Shown one piece after another: positions 33,721 to 45,180 of a stretch of 64,000 bases of DNA (within the stretch, counting starts at the first letter, position 1; every line of letters begins with the position of its first letter). Source of the stretch: Voacanga thouarsii (Eukaryota; Streptophyta; Magnoliopsida; Gentianales; Apocynaceae); the NCBI GenBank assembly GCA_026120185.1, contig JANUWF010002051.1, positions 930,001-994,000 of the forward strand. The letters are read 5' to 3'. A program made the position numbers and the translations under genes. The notes beneath the pieces are model-generated. The model worked only from the letters and a program-made list of their open reading frames with translations, was not told where the DNA came from and did no database searches.

Positions 33721-34377
33721 TTGCTAATAATACAAGACCTGATATTGCTTTTGTCTGTCAATTTATTAGCAAGATTTAGTTCTTCACCAACACGACGACA
33801 TTGGAATGGAATTAAACAAGTCCTTCGATATCTCCAAGGTACAATTGATCTCGGATTATTTTATTCAAATAAAACCAGTCCAACATTGATAGGTTATGCG
33901 AGATCTCTGGTTATTTATTTGATCCACATAAAGCACGTTCTCAAACGGGCTATCTATTTACATGTGGAAATACTTGCTATATCATGGCGTTCTACGAAAC
34001 AATTTATAGCAGCTACTTCTTCAAATCATGCTGAAATTATAGCCATTCATGAAGCAAGTCGAGAATGTGTATGGCTAAGATCCATGATTCATTATATTCG
34101 AGAAAGTTGTGGATTATCATCAATCAAAGGTATTCCAACTCCTCTTTATGAAGACAATGCAGCTTGCATAGCTCAATTACGAGGAGGATATATTAAAGGA
34201 GATAGGACAAAATATATTTCACCAAAATTCTTCTTTACTCATGAACTCCAGAAGAAAGGTAAAATTGATGTGCTACAAATTCGGTCATGTGATAACCTCG
34301 CAGATATTTTCACGAAGACTTTACCGACTGCAACATTTGAGAAGTTGAGATATAAAATCGGTATGCGTCGGTTTTAA
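33721..34377 (+). pseudogene. rnh: RNase H of COP-B
   Basis: An open frame of 218 codons includes QVLRYLQGTIDLGLFY, SSNHAEIIAIHEASRE, LYEDNAACIAQL and HELQKKGKIDVLQI. It ends with a stop at 34375-34377. The central part, near 33900-33990, looks locally frame-shifted compared with the family (the GYADAGYLSDPHKARSQTGY-type motif is scrambled). Confidence 0.85.
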
Positions 34378-34397
34378 GATTTAAAGGAATCATCTCA

Positions 34398-34534
34398 TCA
34401 GGGGGAGTAATAAACAGACATATAGAATAGTGTACTCTTTTTCCTTCACTAGATTTTTTTTTCCACTGGGTTTTTATCTAATAAGGTTTTAACGAGGCAT
34501 ATTCTTTATGTATGAATGGACATCCAAGGGGGAG
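34398..34534 (+). promoter_or_regulatory. Two G-rich polypurine tracts at the COP-B 3' end
   Basis: TCAGGGGGAG (34398-34407) lies just after the stop codon. CCAAGGGGGAG (34524-34534) abuts the 3' LTR and is the functional position. The doubled arrangement resembles the one in ATH1/ATH2. Confidence 0.65.
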
Positions 34535-34883
34535 TGTTATGAATTATTGGAATCTCCATTAATTAGTGGAAGCTCCACTAATTATGGATTTATGTGAATT
34601 ATTAGAAGATTTTTATGGATGTCCACCATTTAGTGGAGACACCACTAATTGAGATTAGTTGAAGATGATGTATGCCATGATGTATTCCACTAATTAGAGC
34701 TCTATAAATAGAGCTATGCTCTAAGCTTGTAATACACCATCATTTTGTGAAAGAAAGATTAGAGAAAGAATTGTGAGAGAAAGAAAGAGAGAATTTTGAA
34801 GAGAAATTCTTCTGCAAAGAATAGTTAGAATTTTCTTAGTGTGTAGTGTGTAGATTTTATTCTAACACTACCCTAATTTTATA

Positions 34884-34886
<3 letters not shown>
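34535..34886 (+). repeat. COP-B 3' LTR
   Basis: It is 352 bp, TGTTATG to ATAACA, and is followed by TATAT. It lacks the 15-bp duplication of the 5' LTR. Confidence 0.93.
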
Positions 34887-34919
<33 letters not shown>

Positions 34920-35365
34920 ATAAATTTATTAATTATATATATAAACATAATAATTATACTTATATATATATATATTACATGCATAAAATCTTATTATTTT
35001 TATTTATATGTACACACAAAATAAAAATATATGTATAATTAGTATTTAGTACATATATATTATGAATTAAAAATATAGTAGCTGATTATAAATTAATATT
35101 GTAATATTGATTATAAATTCAATATTATAAAATTAATTTTTTTCAATATTAAATATATTATGCAAATTTAAAAATTTATTATAAATTATAGGCCTATTTT
35201 AAAATTTTAAAATTAATTAATATTATAAATAAATATATTTTTAATTTTACAAAATGATAAATAATTTGAATTAAAAATATTTTAAAATGACTTTTTTTGA
35301 AATATAGAAAGTAGTAATTTTAAGAATTTTACAACAACAACAACAATAATAATAATAATAATAAT
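34887..35365. other. AT-rich spacer
   Basis: TA repeats and A/T-rich DNA, with a CAA/TAA triplet repeat near 35331-35365. No gene. Confidence 0.6.
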
Positions 35366-36469
35366 TGGTAAGTTTAGTCCATAAACTTTTTTATTTTGGT
35401 ATGGTTGGTCCCTATTCTTTATTTTTGACTTTATAGATCCTCTATATTTTTTAATTTGGTACATTAGGTTCTTCCCACCTAATTCCAGCGGGTCAATTCG
35501 TCAACTCCAATTTGAACCCCTTAAGAAAGGACAAATTTGGTATTTTACTGTATATCTTCAATATTTAAAAAGGTAAATTGACGAGTTTAGTCCCTAAATT
35601 TTTTATTTTGGCATATTTGGTCCCTATTCTTTTTTTTTTTAAAAAAATAAATTTTATAAGTCCTCTATCTTTTTTAGTGTGGCACATTAGGTCATTCTAA
35701 CCTAATTCTATTAGATCAACCCTAAATTAACCCATCAACTCGAATTTTGACTAATTAAAAATGACAAATTTTATATTTTACTCTGCACATTCAATCATTC
35801 TTTGTACTAGAATTGCATATATAAAAAATTAAAATAATTACAAATTTATAATCACACACAACATGTCAACGTTACTTTTCTCTAAATAAAAAATTTAAAT
35901 ATCATATCCTCCATTCAAGTAAGGCAAATTGATGAGTTTAATCCTACAACTTTTTTATTTTGGCATGATTGATCAATATTCTTTTTTAACTTTATAGATC
36001 CTTTATCATTTTTAAATTGGTACATTAGGTCCTTCTGACCTAATTCTGTTAGATCAACTATAAATTAACAAGATAACTCCGAAAGGTGTACAGTACAATA
36101 CCAAATTTGTCATTTTTTAATGAGTTAAAATCGGAGTTGACGAGTTAATTTAGAATTGACCTGCCGAAGTTAGTTTAGAAGAACCTAACGTGCCAAATAA
36201 AAAAAAAAATAGAGATCTATAAATTTAAAAAAGAATATTGACCAATCACGCCCAAATAAAAAAGTCGAAGGACTATACTCGCCAATTTGCCTTATTTGAA
36301 TGGAGGATATGATATTAGGATTTTTGATTTAGAGAAAAGTAGCTTTGATATATTGTGTGATTTGGTTAGGATAGAATCAATGCCAACTTGGGTTTTACCT
36401 TTGTAGACTCTTTTAATTCTTTGATTTGTAATACGATTTATATATCTGTGATTGTAAATTTGTAATTAA

Positions 36470-36500
<31 letters not shown>

Positions 36501-36922
36501 ATTCTAGTACAAAGAATGATTGAATGTGTACAGTAAAATATCAAATTTGTCATTTTTTAATGGGTCAAAATTCGAGTTGACGGGTTAATTTAAGGTTGAC
36601 TTGCTAGAATTAGGTTGGAAGGACTTAAGGTGCTAAACTAAAAAAGATAGAGCACTAATAAAATTTAAAAAAAAATAGGGACCAAATATATCAAAATAAA
36701 AAGTTCGGGGACTAAATATGTCACTTGTCTTTATAAATATTGAATGTGTACAATAAATGAGTCAAAATTAGAATTGACAAGTTGACCTGTCAAAATTAGG
36801 TGGGAAGGACTTAATGTGCCGAATTAAAAAGATAGAGGACCTATAAAATTAAAAATAAAGAATAGAGACTAACTATAAAAAATAAAAAGGTTCAAGACTA
36901 AACTTACCAATTTGCCTAATAA
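35366..36922. repeat. Large nested palindrome (fold-back or MITE cluster)
   Basis: Three forward copies of a unit like GGTAAGTTTAGTCC...TTTTTTATTTTGG...GGTACATTAGGT...GGGTCAA begin at about 35366, 35573 and 35930. Three inverted copies follow at about 36125-36292, 36535-36730 and 36765-36922. The spacer sequence between copies (AATCATTCTTTGTACTAGAATT and TATCATATCCTCCATTCAA) is also inverted on the other side. The whole stretch is therefore symmetric about roughly 36100. The right arm has an insertion of about 90 bp and a TA repeat near 36474-36500. No coding potential. Confidence 0.8.
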
Positions 36923-36973
36923 TATCTATGCAAGTATCATCCTTGGCTCACCAAAATTCAAAAAACCAAAAAA

Positions 36974-36991
36974 GGCCGTCAGCGATTCTCT
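36974..36991. repeat. Target site duplication of SINE, left copy
   Basis: GGCCGTCAGCGATTCTCT is repeated exactly at 37205-37222. An 18-bp perfect duplication is typical of target-primed reverse transcription. Confidence 0.9.
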
Positions 36992-37204
36992 TGGATTTAG
37001 GAGGGAGTCCCGAAGGCGAACCTCCCCCACCCGAGCGTCGAGGCCCCACGACCGGGTGAGATGTAAATCGAGATATGCACCAGTGGTAAGTACCTGAGGG
37101 AGAGGACCTGCGAGCAATCCCCAGGTGGGAATCGAACCCGCGAATTTGGTCAGCCCATCACAGACATGTCACCTCAGGCCTTGCCAACTGGCCTATGCCC
37201 CGGG
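36992..37204 (-). mobile_element. tRNA-derived SINE
   Basis: On the minus strand the 5' part carries an RNA polymerase III A box (TAGGCCAGTTGG, plus 37184-37195) and a perfect B box (GGTTCGATTCC, plus 37128-37138), 46 bp apart. That is further apart than in a real tRNA but usual for SINEs. The body is about 213 bp and much more GC-rich than its surroundings. It is flanked by exact 18-bp direct repeats. No poly-A or poly-T tail is evident at its 3' end (left side), which is unusual. LINE machinery in trans would have moved it. Confidence 0.88.
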
Positions 37205-37222
37205 GGCCGTCAGCGATTCTCT
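37205..37222. repeat. Target site duplication of SINE, right copy
   Basis: It is identical to 36974-36991. The pre-insertion sequence can be read as one copy of this 18-mer followed by GTGAGAATTC. Confidence 0.9.
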
Positions 37223-37451
37223 GTGAGAATTCATCAGTTGTTCGTTGCCTTTCTTTCACCATTCTAAAAGAACAAAATTCTGCCTTTCTTTCCTAAAAGG
37301 CCAAACTAAGTACATTCCCCTCAGAGAAATTTTGAAGTTTTGCTACGACCCAATAGATAGATTGAGGGGTTTCAGTTTGTTGGCTGCTTTAATCAATTGT
37401 GAGGAGTTTAAAAAAAAAAAAAAACCCTCTTTTTTTTTTGGCTGGGAGAAG

Positions 37452-37738
37452 ATGACGACGAAGAGAAATGTTTCTACTTTTTCTATGAGTTTGAGGACAT
37501 TCTTTTTTCCAGTCGCACAACAGTAGCAACTGGAGGTATTTGCTTCCAATTTAGGTATAATTCTTCTGCCCACTCCCATTCTGCTTCAAATGATTGTGAT
37601 AGGCCTTCCAAACGAATACTCGAATCCGAGTTTGATAATGAAATTAATAATTTTGAAGATGCTCTTAGCGTTTACAATGTCATGGTGAGGATGAGCCCTC
37701 TGCCTATCTATTTCATACTTCTCAACTTTTCAGTTTAA
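37452..37738 (+). pseudogene. Fragment of a PPR gene (Rf-like, N-terminus)
   Basis: The ATG at 37452 opens MTTKRNVSTFSMSLR, an N-terminus of the mitochondrial-targeting type seen in Rf-like pentatricopeptide-repeat proteins. After a frame change near 37525 the reading continues as FRYNSSAHSHSAS, then INNFEDALSVYNVMVRMSPLP. The DALS-x-FN-x-MVRM-x-PLPS stretch is the signature of the first repeat in that family. Homology stops at about 37700 and a stop follows at 37736-37738. The hundreds of residues of PPR repeats that should follow are absent. PPR proteins bind organelle RNA; this piece cannot. Confidence 0.65.
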
Positions 37739-38282
37739 CTGTAAGTGAGTGGACTTTGATTTGACCATACACTAGTGTATTAAATCCGATGATAGATTGA
37801 CTAATAGGCTTTGAAAAATGTTCTTGTGGATTACTACTGTTTCATAATTCTTAGTCAAACTATATAGATGGAAATCCTTCTTTCTTGGAGAAAGCCCTCC
37901 GGTTCATGGAGGAATACAGATTAGGCTGAATTTGTAATTCTCATGATGGTGGAGAATTGTAAGATACATGAATTAGGATCTTGTATTTCACAAGGCCCTT
38001 CATGTTCTATCATCTTGTAGCATTAACAATAGTATTGAAAACTTGAATATAGTGTTACACTTGCCTTTCCCAGAGTGCATAGTGCAGGAGTGATTTCATG
38101 TAGCATTTGATCCATACAGCTGGGTTGTGGCTTCTTGTTCGCATGATTATTTTATCATTTCTCTATAGGTTTCCTAGTTTCGATGTTTTTGGAAAAATAA
38201 TTTGAAAATTAGAACAAAGTCCTTAACAAGATTGAACTGGTACTTGGAAATTCCTGAAAAAGTTGAATTGGTTTTGATGCAG

Positions 38283-39014
38283 ACAAATTCCAACCCCAAG
38301 TTTGTCCAGTGTAATTTCACCAAGCATTGGGAACTTAACTCGCCTTGAGACTGTGAGTTTTCCTTGCCCTATTCAAGAAATAATGAATGATTTGAATGGG
38401 TATACTGATTTCGAGCCTGATGGCTGCCATGCTTTACATAAGGCTCTTACAGAACAACAACAAATCAGGGCCAATACTCTCTGAGCTAAGAAAGCTGAAA
38501 AATATTGAGAAAATTGATCTTTCAGCTAATCTACTCACTGGGGAAATTCCTTCTTCTCTAGCTCAATTGAAAAGCCTCAAATAACTATAAGCACCAGAAC
38601 CAAGTCATCTTCTTGATATACTTTCAGACATATACAGATTATATAGGATGTGGTTAATATTCTTTAATCTTCCAATTTATTCATCATTTTTGGAAATCCT
38701 ATGATGTATGCAACTGGGAAAGAGCCAGAGTGCAATGGGAGAACACCGATGCCCCTATACTTCTCGTTCAAAAATTCTCAGAGTAAGAAATAAAAAACCT
38801 TCATAACTAACTTAAGCTTCATGTTCATTTTTGTTTGGTTTTCATCCTAGACAAATTCTTCCTCTGAATTGAGACTTTCTGTGTTGGCAAGGTCTTGAGC
38901 CTTTAGTGAAACCTAAGAGTCACAAAATTGCCTAGGCTTTTGGGACGAGTTTTAGCTACATCTTTCTCTGGTGGAGACAAAAGCAGAGTCAACAAATATT
39001 CTTCGATGTGGATG
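38283..39014 (+). pseudogene. Fragment of an NIK/SERK-type LRR receptor kinase gene
   Basis: The fragment begins after a 3' splice-like GATGCAG (ends 38282) with LSSVISPSIGNLTRLET. A ~90-bp stretch with GT...AG ends (38353-38442) interrupts it, then LLQNNNKSGPILSELRKLK and LLTGEIPSSLAQLKSLK follow, which are plant LRR repeats. A stop at 38582 breaks it. Homology resumes at 38700-38790 (ATGKEPECNGRTPMPL, the Cys-pair region after the LRRs) and at 38900-39014 (SHKIA*AFGTSF...WWRQKQSQQIFFDVD, the membrane-proximal region). The last piece ends at a GTAAGT splice donor. Most of the membrane helix and the whole kinase domain are missing. NIK proteins are plasma-membrane kinases in antiviral signalling. 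Confidence 0.72.
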
Positions 39015-42000
39015 GTAAGTATAGAACATGATTGAATAATTAGAAGCTCAAAGTAGAGGATTTAATAGAATGTTTTACTCTTCTTTCACTAAAAATGTTC
39101 CTTCCATTGCAATTCCAAAACAACACCAATAAGGAGTATGCCTAGGAAATTCAAGGAGATTCTTATTTAGAGAAATTTAGAGTGCCACATACAGTTTCAG
39201 CAGCAAGAATAATCTTGACATTTTCATAAAATTGTAGATGCATACTGTACTTTTAATAGTTATATATCTGATACTTGTTGGCTTGTCAAAGAAAGGACTT
39301 AAGTAAATTCTATAAGGTTATCTTGGTGAAAAGGAAGAACAATATTAGAATGAATTAAACAGGAGTTGACTCCCATAATTTATGTAGAAAAAGATTGTCA
39401 GCCAATTTTTTTTTTTTTTTTTTTTTTGCTGTCGGTCTTTGCTTTCTGTTGATTGTATCCATGCTGCATCATGTTGCCTTGCCAGTATTTGAAACTAAGT
39501 ATTCTCATTTGACTTGGCATGAAACTTAATGAAGATGTTGTTAAAAGTTGAAAAGAAACATTAGATTTGAACTAAACTAGAGATTATTAGTCATAACAAG
39601 AGAACTCTGTGGCCAGATGCTTCTGTTTGCATTCTAGTCAGAAGAAGATTTACAAACTCCTAGTCAACCTTTTATGATTTGTATGGGCTACGAAGAATTT
39701 GGTTTATTTGAGGCGTATTACTTTCGAAAGAACAAAAAGTAAACTTGGCTAGGGAGTAAGGTTTTCTTGTTAGTTTAATTTGATATTGTAATATTGGTAT
39801 TTGAGTTTCATTATATTTGTTGTTGGATGCTTTCAAATATTGCTAATTACCACTTCAGTTGTTTTGGATTGAGTTATGCATACCACATGCATATATGGCG
39901 TAATTGTAATGGATAATTAGAATGGCGATGAGAGTATAGGATTCATAGTTTTGCACAATAGTTCTTGTCAGCATTCTACTCCAACCTACATCAATTTGAT
40001 GAACTTAGTAATACTCAGGCTTGCTGCTTTAAATTGTAGTATGATTATTAAACCATGAAATCATCCTCTACCCTTAACAAAAAGCCAGCACCTGAAACAT
40101 AATGTATGGTTTAATAATGCATTTGAAAATTACATTCTACAGTTCTGTGGTATTTTCCTACAACAAATTATTCAATCCATAGAGTGCTTTTGATTCAATT
40201 TGTCTTCATGCTCTCCCCTCATGCATCATCATTTTCCTGTTTTCTTTGCTTTATATCCATCATGTGTTTTTCTTATTTTTCTCTATTCTTTTTTATACTC
40301 ATCAATAGATTATTTTATTTCTTTTTTGCAGTAAAGGAATATCATTGCATGCTTGCTTGCTGCTATATTTTAGATCAAATTGACCAAGATAGAGTGACAA
40401 CCAACAAAAACTATAGACATGCAATTTTTAAGTTTGTAGGATTCTCAATTACATGTGCCTTTCACTATTTTATATTCTTACGAATGTGTTATATAATCTC
40501 TGTATTAGCTGATAAAATTGAAAATTAATATAAGAATCTTTTGTGGAGAGAATTTAGTTGACCTGATCCACATTTTACTTGCAGTGAAATTCGAATTTTG
40601 AATTTGACTAAATGCAGTAGGAAATTAAATTCCTGGTCATCGATTTCATATGGCTCTAAAGTTAACCAAGAACAAGTTTTGCACATTAAAAGAAAAGAAA
40701 TCATATAATTTGTTTAGTTTCTTCTATTTTGTAATGAAATCATGTGTTTTAGATGAGAGGTTTTAGGTGTGATACAGTTGTTGGCAACATTTAGTCCTTG
40801 AATCAGATAAAGTCAAAAAAAGAATAAGAAGAAAATTTCCTCCCATGATATTGCAACAATTGCTTTGATTTTCACTATGACAATAGATTGATAATTATAG
40901 GTATATTGTTTATATTTGCATATATTGCTGGACCATAATTGTATATACTTGTAAAATCATGAATTTTACAAGTATGTACAATTTTACTTGTAAATAGATT
41001 TCACATGGACCATAAATAGATTTCAGGTTCATATGGGCATATACTCGTATCATTTTGGTCCATATAATATTGGTCTATTTGCTACTTAGCTGCAGAGCTA
41101 CTTCTTCTTGTCAAAGGAACATAGGGATGTTTCTTGTTATTGACTTGCCTTTATTTTTATCTTTCTACTACAACACGAATTGTTTGCTTAGCTGCTACCC
41201 CCATCCTAAACTGTCCTTTTTTTGCTAAGTCCTGATTTATTTATTTTTGCTAAGTCGATAAGATATTGTCAAAAAGTGGTTGGGGATCTACCAAGTCTAA
41301 TTTAAATTTGAATTTATGGTTTCCATTGTTTTAGTTTTTTGTTCACGAGGTAAAAATAGATGTTTTAAAGAAAACTAAATTGTAATGATATGGTCCCAAG
41401 TCCTTAATAATATTCTATCTAGATTTAGCTATTACCCAGATATCCATAAGAAACATAGGCATATAGCTATAAACCCCTAGCTCAAACATGCAATATCATT
41501 GTCATAGGCAATCAAATCTAGTTTCATTGTGTGCAGACTATAGATGGCTTCTATGCCTACTGTAAAAACATAAGTGATAACTAATTGCAACCTCAGCTAT
41601 TGGTTTGAAATATTAAAGCCCACTGCATTTGTAAGCATTGAACTAGGGCCCACATAGCTAACATTGGACAAACATTTGGCACATTGCTTAAATTGTTATT
41701 GTCAAGCTGGCTAATTTTTGGTTAATGGATGTTTGTGATTTCAAATACTTTAATAGGAGTGGTTCACTATAAAAAATTGAATAATGAGTGCAATTATTTA
41801 ACTTATGTTCATTTAGACAAATTCAATTAGTTTATGAATGTAGCTTCTATTACCTGTAATAGGGCATCATTTATCCATGACATATTGTATGATTATCTAT
41901 GCTTGGATATGTGGATTTTAAAACAGATTCTGTGTCAAATTTGTTGCCAAATAGTTTAGAATAGAGTGGAAAAGAAAGCTTTAAACATTAACAGTTTAGA

Positions 42001-42480
42001 ATAAAGTGGAAAAGAAGGTTTAAATATTTATTATTTGACCAAAGCTTGCATAATTTTTGGGGACTTACATCATTGTTGTTCTCTATCAGTGAGTAAGTAT
42101 TGGTTAAAACAGGTTGATATCATCCATGTAGTTTCTCTTGATATTTGGATATACTACAGATTTTGCATTTATAATTTTTTATTTAATTGCACATTATTTA
42201 GGTACGAAAGTTGGTTGTGGTCTTGTTAGAACTCCTAGACTTTAGCATCCTATTTCGTACGTTTGGAGTAATGTGAATATTTGCCAGAAACTAGTTCTAC
42301 TATGAATTTTTCTCTAGATATGTTCTATTTGATTAAATAAGAAATTTTGTTGCTCTCTATTTATTCTAGCATGAATGTTTAGAAATAAAATATACTTAAG
42401 TTTTTGTTAGGCTGTTTTGCTAGCATCCACAAGTTTTGCTATTGGTATTAGTTATCATTTACATTATGGTATTGTCATTG
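39015..42480. other. Non-coding region, possible introns of a decayed gene or transposon
   Basis: No ORF has recognisable family motifs. The hydrophobic ORF at 40184-40528 is Phe/Leu/Cys-rich low-complexity translation and is not supported. A poly-T run lies at 39407-39427. The base composition is gene-like (less AT-extreme than 43-45 kb), consistent with old intronic or transposon-internal DNA. Confidence 0.4.
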
Positions 42481-42485
42481 TCACA

Positions 42486-42596
42486 GTCTGGGTACCAGGA
42501 GGAATTGCAAAAAGAAAATGAGCTAATTGCAAATTAAACACATGAGGAAGAGCAACCTGAACCAGTTAATAAGGATCATTGGATGGAACTCTAGTT
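42486..42596 (+). pseudogene. Possible last exon of a CACTA (En/Spm-type) ORF
   Basis: After a CATTGTCACAG acceptor-like sequence, the frame reads SGYQEELQKENELIAN, one stop, then EEEQPEPVNKDHWMEL and a stop. Short glutamate/glutamine-rich coiled-coil endings like this close some plant En/Spm-type proteins. The stretch is short, so the call is weak. It gains some support from the subterminal repeat array that starts 230 bp downstream. Confidence 0.25.
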
Positions 42597-42829
42597 GCAC
42601 TTCTGTTTGTGTGTTACTTCTTTGTAATTAAGCTAACTTAGCTATACTAAATTCTCATTTGGCAAGAAATACAACTCTGAGATGAGATGGATGATAGTTG
42701 GTTTAGGTAGTATTTCAAATATGGATGTACTTTTGATGTGAATGTACAACTTTTGATATAGATGTACTTTTAATGTTATAAGTATTGCTTTATCAACTAT
42801 GTGAATTGTGTATTATATACTAATAATGT

Positions 42830-43466
42830 AATTTTAGTTATCAACCGAAAATTTGTTGGTAATTTTAGTTACCAACAAAAATATGTTAGTACTTACTAAT
42901 AGAAATCTGTAAGTGCTTACTAACAGAAAATCTATTGGTACCTACTAACATAAATTTGTAAGTACTTATCAATAGATAATCTGTTGGTAATTATCACCAA
43001 TACAACGTTTTTATACTACAACATTACCAACTAAATTTTAATTGGTAAGATGCCTATTAAACACCAATTGCATCGTTTGTTAGTAGTGTATAATATTTAC
43101 CAGTAAAACAAATATGCCAACTAAGAAACTATTAGAAAATTACCAACCAAATTATCAACTAAAGAATTAATTGGAAAATTACCAACTATTTTATCAACCA
43201 ATTAGTTGGATTGTTGGCAATTTAACAAAATTACTAACAAAAAATAATTAACTCCATAAACAACATTACCAATCAAAATTTAATATTACCAACTGTGAAA
43301 TCTGTTGGTACTTATCAACCAATTTGAAAAAAAATCTTGTTAGTAACAATTTTCAACAAGCGTTTTACCAACAAATCAAATTCTATTAGAAATCTGTTGG
43401 TAATCTAACAGAAATTAGTTATTACCAATAGAATCTGTCAGTTGACAATCAGTAATTTTCTAGTAA
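42830..43466. repeat. CACTA-like subterminal repeat array
   Basis: About 25 copies of TACCAAC/GTTGGTA-type words occur in both orientations over 640 bp. The array ends with GTAATTTTCTAGTAATG (43450-43466), one mismatch from the inverted CACTACTAGAAAATTAC terminus seen in plant CACTA elements. The other terminus was not found. Confidence 0.45.
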
Positions 43467-43597
43467 TGTTTATAATGTGTATAAAAACAAGTTATAAATT
43501 AAATGGAAAGAAATATGAAAAATAAAATTTTACTCTAGCACTTTAAAAAACTTCAGTATAATGCTAAGGATTATTTATCGTTGTAAAACAACACCTA

Positions 43598-43642
<45 letters not shown>

Positions 43643-45180
43643 AAAAATAAAATACAATGTATTTTCATATTCACAATGATAATCCAATAACTCTGGTAAA
43701 TAAATATGTTATTAAAATTAAATTAACAAAGAATGGCATAATTGGCGTATAGGATATTTTCAATGTGCGGATTATACGATTCTTCTCTCTTTAAAAGAAT
43801 TATATCTCTAAAATTCAAAACAAATTTCAAACTATATAAACATCATAAACATAATTCAAAACCATTCACTTAAAGATATATTAAGAAATAAGAGTAATAT
43901 AATATAAGATATAAGGCTATAATAAAAAATATGTATAATATAATATAAATTAAGTAAATGAATTTGCTATATAACTTCTTAGTTTACATTCAAGAATAAG
44001 AATGATCAAATCCACTTTGACAATGGGTATGACCAAGATGGTTACCCATGTTTGGTTTGTCAATGTAATGAGAATAGGAATAAGAACGAAAATAAAAAAA
44101 AATTAAATTTATAGGGATAGAACAAAGAACTTGAATTATGAGGCAATTTATATGAAATGATATTTTGAATAATAACATTACAAGTTTTGATAATTTTTTT
44201 AAGAGGGGAGGGTTGAAAAGTAAAATTTTAAAAGATATTTTTTAAAATAAATAAATAAATTTTCTCTAGTGAACGAAAACATTTTAAAAAATTTGAGAGG
44301 CGATCACCATATACTCCAACCCTAGTGTTGCCCTTACTTCTATTGATTATTTGATTTACCTATTATAGGTCAAGAATGAGAATCAATAACACTTCTTTTA
44401 ATTTTTTTCTAGAATAAGATATCCAAAAGGGTTGTTTCAAAATTAATAAGGTGATTATTTATAAAGAAAAATTTTTATGTTCATTACAAAAAGGAAACTT
44501 ATAGGAAAATGAAAACAAGAGGAAGAATAAAAGAGGGGAGATGGCATATATGAGAGAGAGAATAGAAAATCAGGAAATGGTTAACATTGAAAAGCAAAAA
44601 AGAAAAAAAAAAGAAATGAAAGAATAATACATTTGGATTTAAATGGAATTATAATCCTCTAATATTAAGTTTTCCATTAATTTTTTAGAAAGTTATAGAT
44701 CCCAACCAAATATCAATAATGTGTCTAATTTTGTATTATTCATACATATGGTAACAAAAATTAATATTGCGCTAATTTCACAAACAATGATAAAAAATTC
44801 AACACACAGCAAATTAGTATATCTGCAGGGCCAACATAGTAAAAAAGATCCACTTAAGTTTAATAAAAGTTATAAGGAATACACTTATCTTAACCATCTA
44901 GTGATTCTTAATGGACTATAACAGAACACCATGCTAGCATTCTTTGTGTCAAATTTCCTGCAGACTTTTATTGGACACAACTCCTTAATTAAACTACCTT
45001 CGATCCTTATTACTACAGCATGATGGTACTTCATTGACACCAGACACTTCTTTATTAGAAAGGTAGTTAAGTTTAAAAAGATCAATGGAAACTCTCCTTA
45101 TTAAGTAACAATAACTTGAATCATGAAGTATACATTAACAGTGAGAATCAGAATGCATATCGAATGCGTATGCTTCAGAA
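43467..45180. other. AT-rich region without genes
   Basis: A (TA)n run lies at 43605-43639 and there are poly-A stretches. No ORF is supported and no repeat boundary is visible. Confidence 0.55.

Larger units (their letters stand above)
29283..34886 (+). mobile_element. COP-B: recent Ty1/copia element with disrupted coding region
   Basis: LTRs lie at 29283-29649 and 34535-34886, with TSD TATAT on both sides (29278-29282 and 34887-34891). The primer binding site and polypurine tract are in place. The domain order is gag, zinc knuckle, protease, integrase, RT, RNase H. The LTRs differ by four substitutions and one 15-bp indel over about 350 aligned bases, which indicates a recent insertion. 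Yet the coding region has roughly a dozen frameshifts. It cannot be autonomous; either a defective template was mobilised in trans or some indels are sequencing errors. Confidence 0.93.

Noticed and set aside
29283..34886. COP-B as a possibly active autonomous element because of its young LTRs
   Set aside because: Frame changes occur in gag, integrase and RT, so no polyprotein can be made from the sequence as given.
37128..37195. A real tRNA gene on the minus strand
   Set aside because: A and B boxes are present, but the arms do not form a cloverleaf by eye, the spacing is too long, and flanking 18-bp duplications show a SINE.
38353..38442. A normal intron in the NIK-like fragment
   Set aside because: It has GT...AG ends, but joining them leaves the reading frame one base out, so it may be an insertion or a decayed intron. 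Kept only as a remark.
40184..40528. 114-codon hydrophobic ORF
   Set aside because: Phe/Cys/Ile-rich translation of T-rich DNA within a probably intronic or transposon-internal region. No membrane protein family is recognised.
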